Made by a program: the position numbers and the translations under genes
The notes under the pieces: model-generated
What the model was told of the DNA's origin: nothing
What the model saw: only the letters and a program-made list of their open reading frames with translations
The model's database searches: none
Shown: positions 56,399 to 64,000 of the stretch, in pieces
How the letters are laid out: each line of letters opens with the position of its first letter
How positions within the stretch are numbered: the first letter of the stretch is position 1
Source of the DNA: Pseudomonadota bacterium
GTDB lineage: Bacteria > Bdellovibrionota > Bacteriovoracia > Bacteriovoracales > Bacteriovoracaceae
Assembly: GCA_027487515.1 (NCBI GenBank)
Contig: JAIYDL010000007.1
Span: 345,203 to 409,202, forward strand
DNA: 64,000 nucleotides
Direction of reading: 5' to 3'

Positions 56399-57282
56399 TT
56401 TGTCTCCTTGAGCTTCCGGTCAACCCAGCCTTTCACGGTGGCGAAGATGTCCTGGCGGTCCACTTCGTTCCAGAGCTCGTGATAGTGATCCGGATATTGT
56501 ATGACCTCAGCGGTGTGTTTATCAATCCCATGTGCAAAGAGGAGCGTGCTCGCAGGGTCAACGATCTGATCAGCGCCAGCGACCAGGAAAAGGCTCGGAA
56601 TCCGAAGGTAGTAGGAAAGACCAACAATCCGGTCCGAGGCCTCCACGACTTCCTTGGCCATGCGAACACTCAAGAACTTCGGGATCAAGGTATCGGTGTC
56701 GAAGTCGTTCGCTCGCTCCGCATCTCGGGTGAGATCCTTGCCGGAGTAGATCATGGGCAAGTGAAGCTTTGGAGTCAGACGATCGAGTCTCAGGAGGAGA
56801 GGTCGTGACGCCGCAGCGAGGATCGTCCGAGGCCGAATGCAGGGACTTGAAAACACCAGACCAGAAACGGGGAACGGGTATCCGTAGGCGGGGTCCAAGA
56901 TCCCTGTGAGAGTGATGAGGCCCCCGAGGCTGTGGGCAAGGATGAAGGTCTTCGTCTCAGCATCATTCTTCCCGTGAACGAACTCCCCGACCGTTCGCAG
57001 GTCCTCGACGTAGTCGCGGAAACTTTCGACGTAGGCCCTCGAGCCGCCGCTTCGGCCGTGGCCGGTGTTATCGAACGTCGTCACGGCGACGTCCCGGTAG
57101 CTCCGGAGCAAGAACTCGACGAACTCCGCGTGCCGTCCGGAGTGCTCGACCGCTCCGTGCACGAGGAGAAAATGGATCCTCCGTCGGCCCCGGGAATGAT
57201 GGCGAACGAAGAGCTGCTCTCCCGCGTGGCGCGACGGAAGCAAGAGGTCTTCGGTGGTGGAGGAGACGGCGCGAGCACTCAA
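56395..57282 (-). CDS. Alpha/beta hydrolase (monoacylglycerol lipase / S33-like)
   Basis: FDNTGHGRSGG; AHSLGG nucleophile elbow; GADQIVDPAST; YPDHYHELWNE. Confidence 0.9.
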   Translation of the reverse strand: MSARAVSSTTEDLLLPSRHAGEQLFVRHHSRGRRRIHFLLVHGAVEHSGRHAEFVEFLLRSYRDVAVTTFDNTGHGRSGGSRAYVESFRDYVEDLRTVGEFVHGKNDAETKTFILAHSLGGLITLTGILDPAYGYPFPVSGLVFSSPCIRPRTILAAASRPLLLRLDRLTPKLHLPMIYSGKDLTRDAERANDFDTDTLIPKFLSVRMAKEVVEASDRIVGLSYYLRIPSLFLVAGADQIVDPASTLLFAHGIDKHTAEVIQYPDHYHELWNEVDRQDIFATVKGWVDRKLKETK

Positions 57283-57284
57283 CT

Positions 57285-58067
57285 TTAATTGTCTTGAAGG
57301 TATTTCTCGATCGCCCGCTTCGCCTCGTCGGAGAGGCCATGGAAGCGGAACGAGAAGCCACTGTTCCCTTCGAGGATCCGGACGACGACTCCGCTGGCCA
57401 CGAAATGGTACTCGGAGTTCTCCGGGTGAGCGTTGATGGTGATCCGGTCGTTCGAGGCCCCGCGGAAGTCATCCACTAAAACCTGCATGCCTCCGATGGA
57501 GATGTCTCGGCAGATGCCCTCGTAGAAGTTCTTGTTATTCTGAATGAAGAGCCGGGCGATGAAGGGCTTCCGCGCATTCGTCCGACGATCCGACTCCTTG
57601 ATCACCGGTGGGACTTCCTCGAAGATTTCCTGAAAATCAACCACGTCGGCCAGGAGCAGGTAGTCGTCACTTCCCTTGACGAAGATCTCCGTTTTGCCGT
57701 TGATTCGTTTCTCTTTGAAGAGCCGGCGCAAGAGGGACACCGAGTAGGGCCCGTACTCCGTCGCCGGCGCGTTCCGATCGACCCCGACGCGGATGTAGAT
57801 GATGTTCTCGTCAGACCCAAGCTCTCCGAGTCGGACCTCGCGCTTCGCCCGCGGCATCGCTGGCAACTCCGGCGTGGCCTGCGCAGGAGGCGCCGTGGTC
57901 CGAGAAAAGTCTTCGACCTCACGGATCTTCTTCCAGCCCTCGAACCCCTTCTTCCAGACGAAGTCATCGGGGTTGAGCTCACTCTTGCTGATCATGCGCT
58001 CGATGACCTCGATCGCAACGGGCCCGTGTCGGTTTTTATTTTGAACGTAATACCAGTTTTCGGCCAT
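57285..58067 (-). CDS. Dual GYF_2-like plus PilZ domain protein
   Basis: ENWYYVQNKNRHGPVAIEVIERMISKSELNPDDFVWKKGFEGWKKI; second YGPYSVSLLRRLFKEKRINGKTEIFV; PilZ RRTNARKPF...CRDISIGGMQV. Confidence 0.8.
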   Translation of the reverse strand: MAENWYYVQNKNRHGPVAIEVIERMISKSELNPDDFVWKKGFEGWKKIREVEDFSRTTAPPAQATPELPAMPRAKREVRLGELGSDENIIYIRVGVDRNAPATEYGPYSVSLLRRLFKEKRINGKTEIFVKGSDDYLLLADVVDFQEIFEEVPPVIKESDRRTNARKPFIARLFIQNNKNFYEGICRDISIGGMQVLVDDFRGASNDRITINAHPENSEYHFVASGVVVRILEGNSGFSFRFHGLSDEAKRAIEKYLQDN

Positions 58068-58222
58068 GCTATCCTCAACTCACTGAAATGATTGTTTTAT
58101 CTAATCTTACTTCATTCAATAGACTTTAACGGGGACGGGGCAAGAATTGCCCGGGGGTCTGGGTAAAGTATCTGCCCTCTCCCTCCGATGAGACATTGGT
58201 AAACGCCCTTTTAGGTGGAAAT

Positions 58223-59656
58223 ATGAAATTGCAACGGTCAGTCTTTCTCCCCCTCCTCCTACTCCTTGCACTCGCCGGTTGCGGGAGCGATGAGTTCGGC
58301 ACCGCCTCGAAGACGACCAAGCAAGGAGCTGACGCTCTCAAATCCTACTCCTACACTTCCTGCTCGACTTCTACCCTGGTGAAACCGAAGGTTGACGTGC
58401 TCTACCTCGTGGATAACTCGTCGAGCACCTATTACATCGCCTCCGACATCAAGAACGCTCTCAGTCGCACAGTCACCGGACTCTCCACTGCCTTCGATTA
58501 CCGAGTCATCGGGACGCCCCTGTTGGAAACCGCCAACGGGAACGCCGACTACCAGGTCATGACGAACTCCTCGGACCTCTCTGGAATCCCATCTGACAGT
58601 CGACGAATCTCTAGTGCTGGGAGCTTCGATTTCTTCTCCAGATCCCCAGTGAGCGGAGTCGAACGGGGCCTCGAGCGCGCCGGAAGCTTCATCGACACCC
58701 ACAAGAGTTCCTTGATCCGGACTGGGTCCTACCTCATCGTCGTCCTCATCTCCAACGGTCGGGACATGGATGTAGAGGAAGACTCGGGCTTCGGAAACGG
58801 AGAGACGCGGATCAACACGACGAAGTACACCGAGCGCCTCGTGAAGTTCCGTGAACTCCGGACGACCCTGGATTCCAACCAACTTCGACTTTTCTCCGTG
58901 ACCGCCAAGAGCGTCTGCAGCACTGGCTACCGAACGGCCCTGAAATCCTACGTGAAAATGTCGACCGACCTCTACAGCGATTCTGGGGCCCGGGATAACA
59001 ACACTGCCAGAGACAGCTACGACCTCTGCACCAGTGGAGGAATCCGAGGAATCTTCAGCGCCATCAATAGCTCCATCCAGCAGGTCACGCTGCCCCACGA
59101 GTACCGCTACTGGCCCATCACGTTCGCCGAGAATAATGAGCTCGTGTCTCGGGATGAACTCCGAGTCCGAAGGATCAGTCCGAACGGCTCAAGCGTTGAG
59201 CTCACGCGTGATACGGACTGGTTCTATGAAGATCTTGGGTCGGCCCAGTTAATTTACCTCCGGGAAGGTCCAGAACCGGTCCCAGGTCCAGGGGAGCCCT
59301 ACACTGGCCGCCACCTCATCCGATTTGCGAGCCCAGTCATCTACCCAGATTGTGTCCTCGTGACATCGGTCTCACGGACCGAGTACTTCGGCTTCATCGT
59401 TCTCCCGCAGAAGCCTCGCCTTGAAACGGTCAGCGTCCGCATCAATGGAAGAACGATCGCCAAGAGTGACACCAACGGCTGGAGCGACCTCACCGCCAGC
59501 TCCCGAACCCAGAACATAAAAGTCCCCTACCCCGCCGCTGGAGACGAAAACCCACCGGTCATCCGCACCGGGTTCATGCTCCAGCTCAACGGCTCGACGA
59601 ACTACTACAAGTCCGGGGACAACGTAGAAGTGAACTACTTACCCGCTGGGATCTAG
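58223..59656 (+). CDS. Lipoprotein with von Willebrand factor A-like domain
   Basis: MKLQRSVFLPLLLLLALAGCG lipobox; VDVLYLVDNSSSTYYI MIDAS-like; LIVVLISNGRDMD; start at 58223 preferred. Confidence 0.75.
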   Translation: MKLQRSVFLPLLLLLALAGCGSDEFGTASKTTKQGADALKSYSYTSCSTSTLVKPKVDVLYLVDNSSSTYYIASDIKNALSRTVTGLSTAFDYRVIGTPLLETANGNADYQVMTNSSDLSGIPSDSRRISSAGSFDFFSRSPVSGVERGLERAGSFIDTHKSSLIRTGSYLIVVLISNGRDMDVEEDSGFGNGETRINTTKYTERLVKFRELRTTLDSNQLRLFSVTAKSVCSTGYRTALKSYVKMSTDLYSDSGARDNNTARDSYDLCTSGGIRGIFSAINSSIQQVTLPHEYRYWPITFAENNELVSRDELRVRRISPNGSSVELTRDTDWFYEDLGSAQLIYLREGPEPVPGPGEPYTGRHLIRFASPVIYPDCVLVTSVSRTEYFGFIVLPQKPRLETVSVRINGRTIAKSDTNGWSDLTASSRTQNIKVPYPAAGDENPPVIRTGFMLQLNGSTNYYKSGDNVEVNYLPAGI

Positions 59657-60759
59657 GCCCCGCCGGGAGAGACCTTCTCGTTGTTCTGGCGCTTGATGGC
59701 GTTCATGAACCGGATCACAGGGTAGAGCTTCTGGATCTTCGGGAAGTCTGTTTCAACGAGCACCTGGCCATCTTTCATCAAGACCTCACCGAAGAGCCCG
59801 ACGTTTTTGCCATCGTCGATGTGGTCGGGGTTGATGGAGATCCCGGTGGCCTTGAAATCCGAAAGGAGCGTCGTGATGTTGAAGTACTTCGTGAACTTCG
59901 GCGCCACGTCGTCGATCACTTTAATGTTCGGGATATCCATCAACGGCAGGGACGGCGCCTTCTCGAGCATTTTGGAAATCAAAAGTTCACACTTGTCGCC
60001 GACGTTCAGTTTCTTATTGTCCGGAAGGTGGCGCTCGCCGTTGTAGTAAACGAACAACTGCCGCAGGACGTCTGTGTTCTTTAAGAAAAAGTGGTTCGGG
60101 AGCGAGTCTTCGTCCTCACGGATCTCGAGCCAGCCGAGGGAAACCAGCAGATTCAGAATGCTCTCGAGCTTCACCTCCATGATCTGGTACATGTCCTGGG
60201 TGTAGAGCATGAGAGTCTTGCGCGTGATCACGAGGGCCTGCTGCTTCACTTCTCCGTGGGCCTTGAAAACGAGGAACAGAGTCCCGAGGATCCGCATGAC
60301 CTCGATGGGCTTCATGAACTCGTAGCTCGAGTGCTTCCCACCGTACGAAACGGAGGCCTGGTTATCTTCGAGTTCCTTCACTCGGGTGTTGGTCTTCCGG
60401 AGCCGGGCCACGAGGGTGTTGATGATGGTCTTGAACCACGGGTTCAACGACTGCATGGTTTTTCCGAAGGCCGCGAAGGAGATCTCGATGATCTCCACGG
60501 GAGTGATGGCGGAGGCCGAACACGACCGCTTCTTCCCGGAGCCGTCTTCATCGAAGAACGCCATCTCTCCGATCACTTCACCGGAGCGCAAGACGGCGAG
60601 TTCGATGAACCCCTTCCCTTTCGGTTTATACAGCCGCACCTGCCCCTTCTGGATGATGAAGAGTGAGTCCGCGTGATCTCCGTCATTGAAGATCACTTCT
60701 CCAGGTTTTAAGGTCCGCATGCCGGACTTGCCGGCCTGGGCTGAAGGGGCGGTGGTCAT
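59653..60759 (-). CDS. Cyclic-nucleotide-binding-domain protein
   Basis: LKPGEVIFNDGDHADSLFIIQKGQVRLYKPKGKGFIELAVLRSGEVIGEMAFFDEDGSGKKRSCSASA. Confidence 0.88.
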   Translation of the reverse strand: MTTAPSAQAGKSGMRTLKPGEVIFNDGDHADSLFIIQKGQVRLYKPKGKGFIELAVLRSGEVIGEMAFFDEDGSGKKRSCSASAITPVEIIEISFAAFGKTMQSLNPWFKTIINTLVARLRKTNTRVKELEDNQASVSYGGKHSSYEFMKPIEVMRILGTLFLVFKAHGEVKQQALVITRKTLMLYTQDMYQIMEVKLESILNLLVSLGWLEIREDEDSLPNHFFLKNTDVLRQLFVYYNGERHLPDNKKLNVGDKCELLISKMLEKAPSLPLMDIPNIKVIDDVAPKFTKYFNITTLLSDFKATGISINPDHIDDGKNVGLFGEVLMKDGQVLVETDFPKIQKLYPVIRFMNAIKRQNNEKVSPGGA

Positions 60760-61922
60760 TAGCGAATCTTCTCCACCACGAGACTCAGGGCCTCGCCGCC
60801 GCCGATGCAGATGGCCGTGCAGCCGTACCGAGCGTTCTTCTTCCGCATAGCATTCATGAGTGTCACGAGGATCCGAGCACCGGAGGCGCCGATGGGATGG
60901 CCAATGGCCACGGCCCCACCGAAGACGTTCACTTTCGAGTGAGGAATCTTGAGCTCTTTCATGGCCGCCATTGTGACCGCCGCGAAGGCTTCGTTGATTT
61001 CGAAGAGATCCACTTGTTCGAGGGTGATGCCGGCCTTCACCAGGGACTTCTTGATCGCTCCTACCGGAGCCGTCGTAAACCAGGTAGGCTCCTGCGCATT
61101 CGAGGCCCAGCCGAGGATCTTAAACTCCGCTCTGTCGGCGAACGCATCGCCGCCGAGCACGACCGCAGCGGCCCCGTCGTTGATGGTCGAGGCGTTCGCG
61201 GCGGTGATGGTCCCGTCCTTCGTGAACGCAGGTTTTAGAGTCGCCATCTTCTCAAAGTTTGCCTTGAACGGGCCCTCGTCTTCGATGACCTCGCTGGTGG
61301 TCCCTTTGGACTGGACTTTCACCGCGACGATCTCGTCCTTGAACTCCCCCGCCTTCGCTGCAGCCTGGGCGCGCTTGAAGGATTCGATCGCAAAGCTATC
61401 TTGTTCTTCGCGACTCATGTTGTACTTTTTTGTGCATTCCTCGGCGCAGACACCCATGGCATTGGAGGTGTAAACGTCGGTCAGGCCATCGAAGGCCATC
61501 GAGTCTTTCATTTCCGTCGATCCGTACTTCGTGCCGGTCCGAGAATTCGGGAGAAGGTGCGGCGCCAGTGACATGTTCTCCATCCCGCCGGCGATCACGA
61601 TCTGGTTATCGCCGGTCAGGATGGACCGTGCCCCGAGGATCACGGCCTGAAGGCCCGAACCGCAGACTTTTCCTACCGTCGTGGCGGGAACAGTGTTCGG
61701 GAGGCCCGCACCTAAGAGGGCTTGACGGGCCGGGGCCTGACCAACGCCGGCCGTGAGCACGTTGCCCATGAAGACTTCGTCCACTTTCGACTTATCAATG
61801 TTGGCCTTGAGGAGAGCTCCTTCGATGGCCGTTGCACCGAGTTTCGGAGCAGGGATAGAGGATAGGGTACCCATGAAACTACCGAGCGCCGTCCGCGCTC
61901 CACCGAGAATATAAACGGCCAT
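60759..61922 (-). CDS. Acetyl-CoA acetyltransferase (thiolase)
   Basis: GKVCGSGLQAVILGARSI; GGMENMSLAPHLLPNSRTG; NVFGGAVAIGHPIGASGARILVTL; CIGGGEALSLV. Confidence 0.95.
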   Translation of the reverse strand: MAVYILGGARTALGSFMGTLSSIPAPKLGATAIEGALLKANIDKSKVDEVFMGNVLTAGVGQAPARQALLGAGLPNTVPATTVGKVCGSGLQAVILGARSILTGDNQIVIAGGMENMSLAPHLLPNSRTGTKYGSTEMKDSMAFDGLTDVYTSNAMGVCAEECTKKYNMSREEQDSFAIESFKRAQAAAKAGEFKDEIVAVKVQSKGTTSEVIEDEGPFKANFEKMATLKPAFTKDGTITAANASTINDGAAAVVLGGDAFADRAEFKILGWASNAQEPTWFTTAPVGAIKKSLVKAGITLEQVDLFEINEAFAAVTMAAMKELKIPHSKVNVFGGAVAIGHPIGASGARILVTLMNAMRKKNARYGCTAICIGGGEALSLVVEKIR

Positions 61923-62026
61923 GAATGGATCCTTTTTAAGAATGAAAGATTGTCTTTCCTAGGCGTTTATTCTAATTAAGCCCTTGATAAAAGACCACAA
62001 ATTTTCCGATTATAAGGCAGGTCGTC

Positions 62027-62509
62027 ATGCTCGCTCGAAAGAAATCATCCAAAACCGGTTCGGCCATCCCGACTGATTGGCTCGAGGGCCTGGGCCGACT
62101 CTTGAACGAGGCCTACAAGACCGAATGCAAACAAAACGGCCGGTACTTTGATGTCTTTGGCCAGATCTTCGCGGAAGAACTCCTGGTGGTCGTTTCCTAC
62201 CTCTCCGAGAAGGACGAGTACCTGACGCCCGTTAGCCTTTTCCTGAGCTGCGAACCGGACCAAATGGCGACCGAGGCCAAGCTCAAAGAAACCCAAGAGA
62301 ACTTCATCGAGCTCGCGGGCCTCTTCTTCGACGAACTCTTCGGCGACGAAGAGTGGGACTCTTTCGAGCCGGCCTGGCAAGAAGTGACCCACAAGCAGCA
62401 AAACTATTTCTACAAGCTCTCCCGAGAGAACATCAACGCGACGATCGAGGCCAACAATCTTCTCGGGGAAGACTTCGACAACTCTGAGGGAGAAGAACCC
62501 CTTCACTAG
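62027..62509 (+). CDS. Acidic cytoplasmic protein of unknown function
   Basis: 160 aa ORF followed by a strong terminator. Confidence 0.7.
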   Translation: MLARKKSSKTGSAIPTDWLEGLGRLLNEAYKTECKQNGRYFDVFGQIFAEELLVVVSYLSEKDEYLTPVSLFLSCEPDQMATEAKLKETQENFIELAGLFFDELFGDEEWDSFEPAWQEVTHKQQNYFYKLSRENINATIEANNLLGEDFDNSEGEEPLH

Positions 62510-62547
62510 CCCTCAGATTTTCCAATCTAAGGCACGCAAAGAACCCA

Positions 62548-62578
62548 TAAAAAAAGCCCCGCTCCGGGGCTTTTTTTA
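62548..62578. terminator. Bidirectional intrinsic terminator
   Basis: AAAAAAAGCCCCG-ctc-CGGGGCTTTTTTT between convergent genes. Confidence 0.92.
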
Positions 62579-62597
62579 TGAAAGAATTTTGTAAATC

Positions 62598-63923
62598 CTA
62601 CTCGTCTTCGTAGCGAAGTGACGAAGAGATCGTCTCGATCCCCAGGTCATCATCAGCGTCGTCGTCGTCGATGGCGTTCTCGAGCTCATCTTCTTCGAAG
62701 TCGAACTCGGAGGTGATGTTGAGTTCATTGAGGACCCGGTAGAACTCCTTATCGTCCGACAGGTCGGACAAGAGGGCCTCGATGTACTTCGGTGGGTACT
62801 TGGAGATCAACTCCTCGATGTACTCTTGGAGCTTTCCTTCTTTGAGAATCTCGCGCTTCTTCTGAACCGTCTTCCAGTTCCGGAGGTAGTGGAGCCGGCA
62901 GTAAGACTGCGTCGTCCGGATGTTGTCGCAGCCCTTCTCGATGCACTCGTCATTCTTCGCGTCGATGAAGAAATCCATGGAGCCGATGGCCTCCGCGATC
63001 TCTTTCCAATTGAAGTGCTCCCGCAGCTGGGCGATCTCATCGGCGATGGTCCCTTCTAGCTCAACGAGGACAGCGTTGTTAAATTTCTTTCCCGCCTTGA
63101 CGGGGAAGACTTCGACGGCGTCTTCGATTTCGTACGCCTTCTTCCCGGACTTCTTCGGTGCCTTGGACTTTTTATACTCTTCTTCGAACTCGTCGAAGTC
63201 GTCGTCTTCGGTCTTGCGTGCTTTCTTGGTGTCTTCTTCTCCGAACGCCGGCTCGTCGTCGGGACCGAGTTCGAGGTCTTCGTCATCGAACTCCTCTTCG
63301 TCCTCGTCAACGGCCTTGCGACCTTTGGCAGTTTTCTTCTTCCCGGATTCCTTCTCCGCTTTGAGCCTGGCCTTCTCGGCTTCTTTATCTTCTTTCATCC
63401 GGAGCTTTTCTTGCTCCTTCTGCTTCTTCTCGAGCTCTTTTTGCTTCGATCGCTCACGGAGCTCTTTTTCTTTTTCTTTCTGGGCCAGGGCCTTCGCTTT
63501 CGAGGCTTCCTTCGCGAGCCGCTCCCGCTCCTTCTGGGCGGTGAGCTTCTCCTTCTCCCGGAGTTTCTTTTCCTGCTCTTTCGACAGAGGTTTGATCTTC
63601 GGGAGAAGTTTCGTGGCAGTCTTCAGCAGAGTTTCCTTCAGTGACCGGGCGACCGGCTTGGCAGGGGCCAGAGACTTCTTTTCGGATTTCTTATCGAACT
63701 TCTTATCTGTTTTTTTCTCGACCCGCTTCTCGACTTTCTTTTCGACTTTCTTCGGTGCCGCTTTTTTAGGTACGGGCTTGGTCGCGAGTTTCTTCGCTGG
63801 AGCTTTCTTCGCCATGGGTGCTGCTTTTTTTGGAGGAGCTTTCGCTACCGGTTTCTTTCCTGGGGCCTTGGCCTTCACTACAGGCTTCTTCGGCATTTTA
63901 GCGGCCGGCTTCTTTTTCGCCAT
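62598..63923 (-). CDS. Histone-H1-like Lys/Ala/Pro-rich protein with acidic linker and Cys/His C-terminal domain
   Basis: MAKKKPAAKMPKKPVVKAKAPGKKPVAKAPPKKAAP...; charged coiled coil; DEDEEEFDDEDLELGPDDE; CIEKGCDNIRTTQSYCRLHY; ATG at 63923 preferred. Confidence 0.8.
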   Translation of the reverse strand: MAKKKPAAKMPKKPVVKAKAPGKKPVAKAPPKKAAPMAKKAPAKKLATKPVPKKAAPKKVEKKVEKRVEKKTDKKFDKKSEKKSLAPAKPVARSLKETLLKTATKLLPKIKPLSKEQEKKLREKEKLTAQKERERLAKEASKAKALAQKEKEKELRERSKQKELEKKQKEQEKLRMKEDKEAEKARLKAEKESGKKKTAKGRKAVDEDEEEFDDEDLELGPDDEPAFGEEDTKKARKTEDDDFDEFEEEYKKSKAPKKSGKKAYEIEDAVEVFPVKAGKKFNNAVLVELEGTIADEIAQLREHFNWKEIAEAIGSMDFFIDAKNDECIEKGCDNIRTTQSYCRLHYLRNWKTVQKKREILKEGKLQEYIEELISKYPPKYIEALLSDLSDDKEFYRVLNELNITSEFDFEEDELENAIDDDDADDDLGIETISSSLRYEDE

Positions 63924-64000
63924 GGTTTTCTCCTCTAAATAATAACAGACGCGTACGCTACGCGAATAAAACAAATTTAATGGACACTCTAGCAAACGGC

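Noticed and set aside
62640-62700. GTC/TCG-rich short repeats suggesting a microsatellite or CRISPR-like element
   Set aside because: They are Asp/Glu codons in the acidic tail of the H1-like protein; no spacer-repeat structure.
63400-63900. Repetitive TTCTT-rich DNA resembling a non-coding repeat
   Set aside because: Explained by Lys/Glu/Ala codon repeats on the minus strand.
62920-63942. 340-aa Ser/Phe-rich ORF antisense to the H1-like gene
   Set aside because: Composition is the direct complement of Lys/Glu-rich codons; no independent evidence.
1-64000. Prophage, integrative element, toxin-antitoxin or anti-phage island
   Set aside because: No integrase, transposase, structural phage gene, restriction system or recognisable toxin-antitoxin pair; the YwqK-like repeats at 33-1355 are on a secreted protein and do not by themselves imply a toxin-antitoxin system.

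Overview
The 64 kb window is a dense, GC-rich bacterial chromosome segment with about 57 supportable protein-coding genes. I saw no rRNA, tRNA, CRISPR array, transposase or phage gene. Gene content and order suggest a Bdellovibrionota-like predatory or deltaproteobacterial lineage (inference, no database search): FHA-GGDEF next to mutL/miaA, tandem DUF3015 proteins, a nucleoside-salvage block, sppA-lapB-tolQRAB, ftsEX-envC-ctp, and many secreted proteins of unknown function. Observations that most merit follow-up: (1) a GAF-AAA+-Fis regulator with no GAFTGA loop; (2) a histidine-kinase-like protein with a DHp box but an eroded ATPase domain, in an ftsEX/envC/ctp/xseA/M23 run; (3) an M16 peptidase fused to TM helices and a PH-like domain; (4) a histone-H1-like Lys/Ala/Pro-rich protein with an acidic linker and a C-x4-C-x9-C-x2-H motif; (5) a run of uncharacterised secreted papain-like, L,D-transpeptidase-like and glycosidase-like proteins at 37.7-44.1 kb; (6) RNA/DNA structures: an inverted repeat that would sequester the RNase E/G ribosome-binding site, an intrinsic terminator inside a signal-peptide coding sequence, and a perfect 13-bp inverted repeat across a stop codon; (7) a 50-aa tandem-repeat secreted protein. 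All family calls come from reading motifs by eye and need HMM or structure confirmation.
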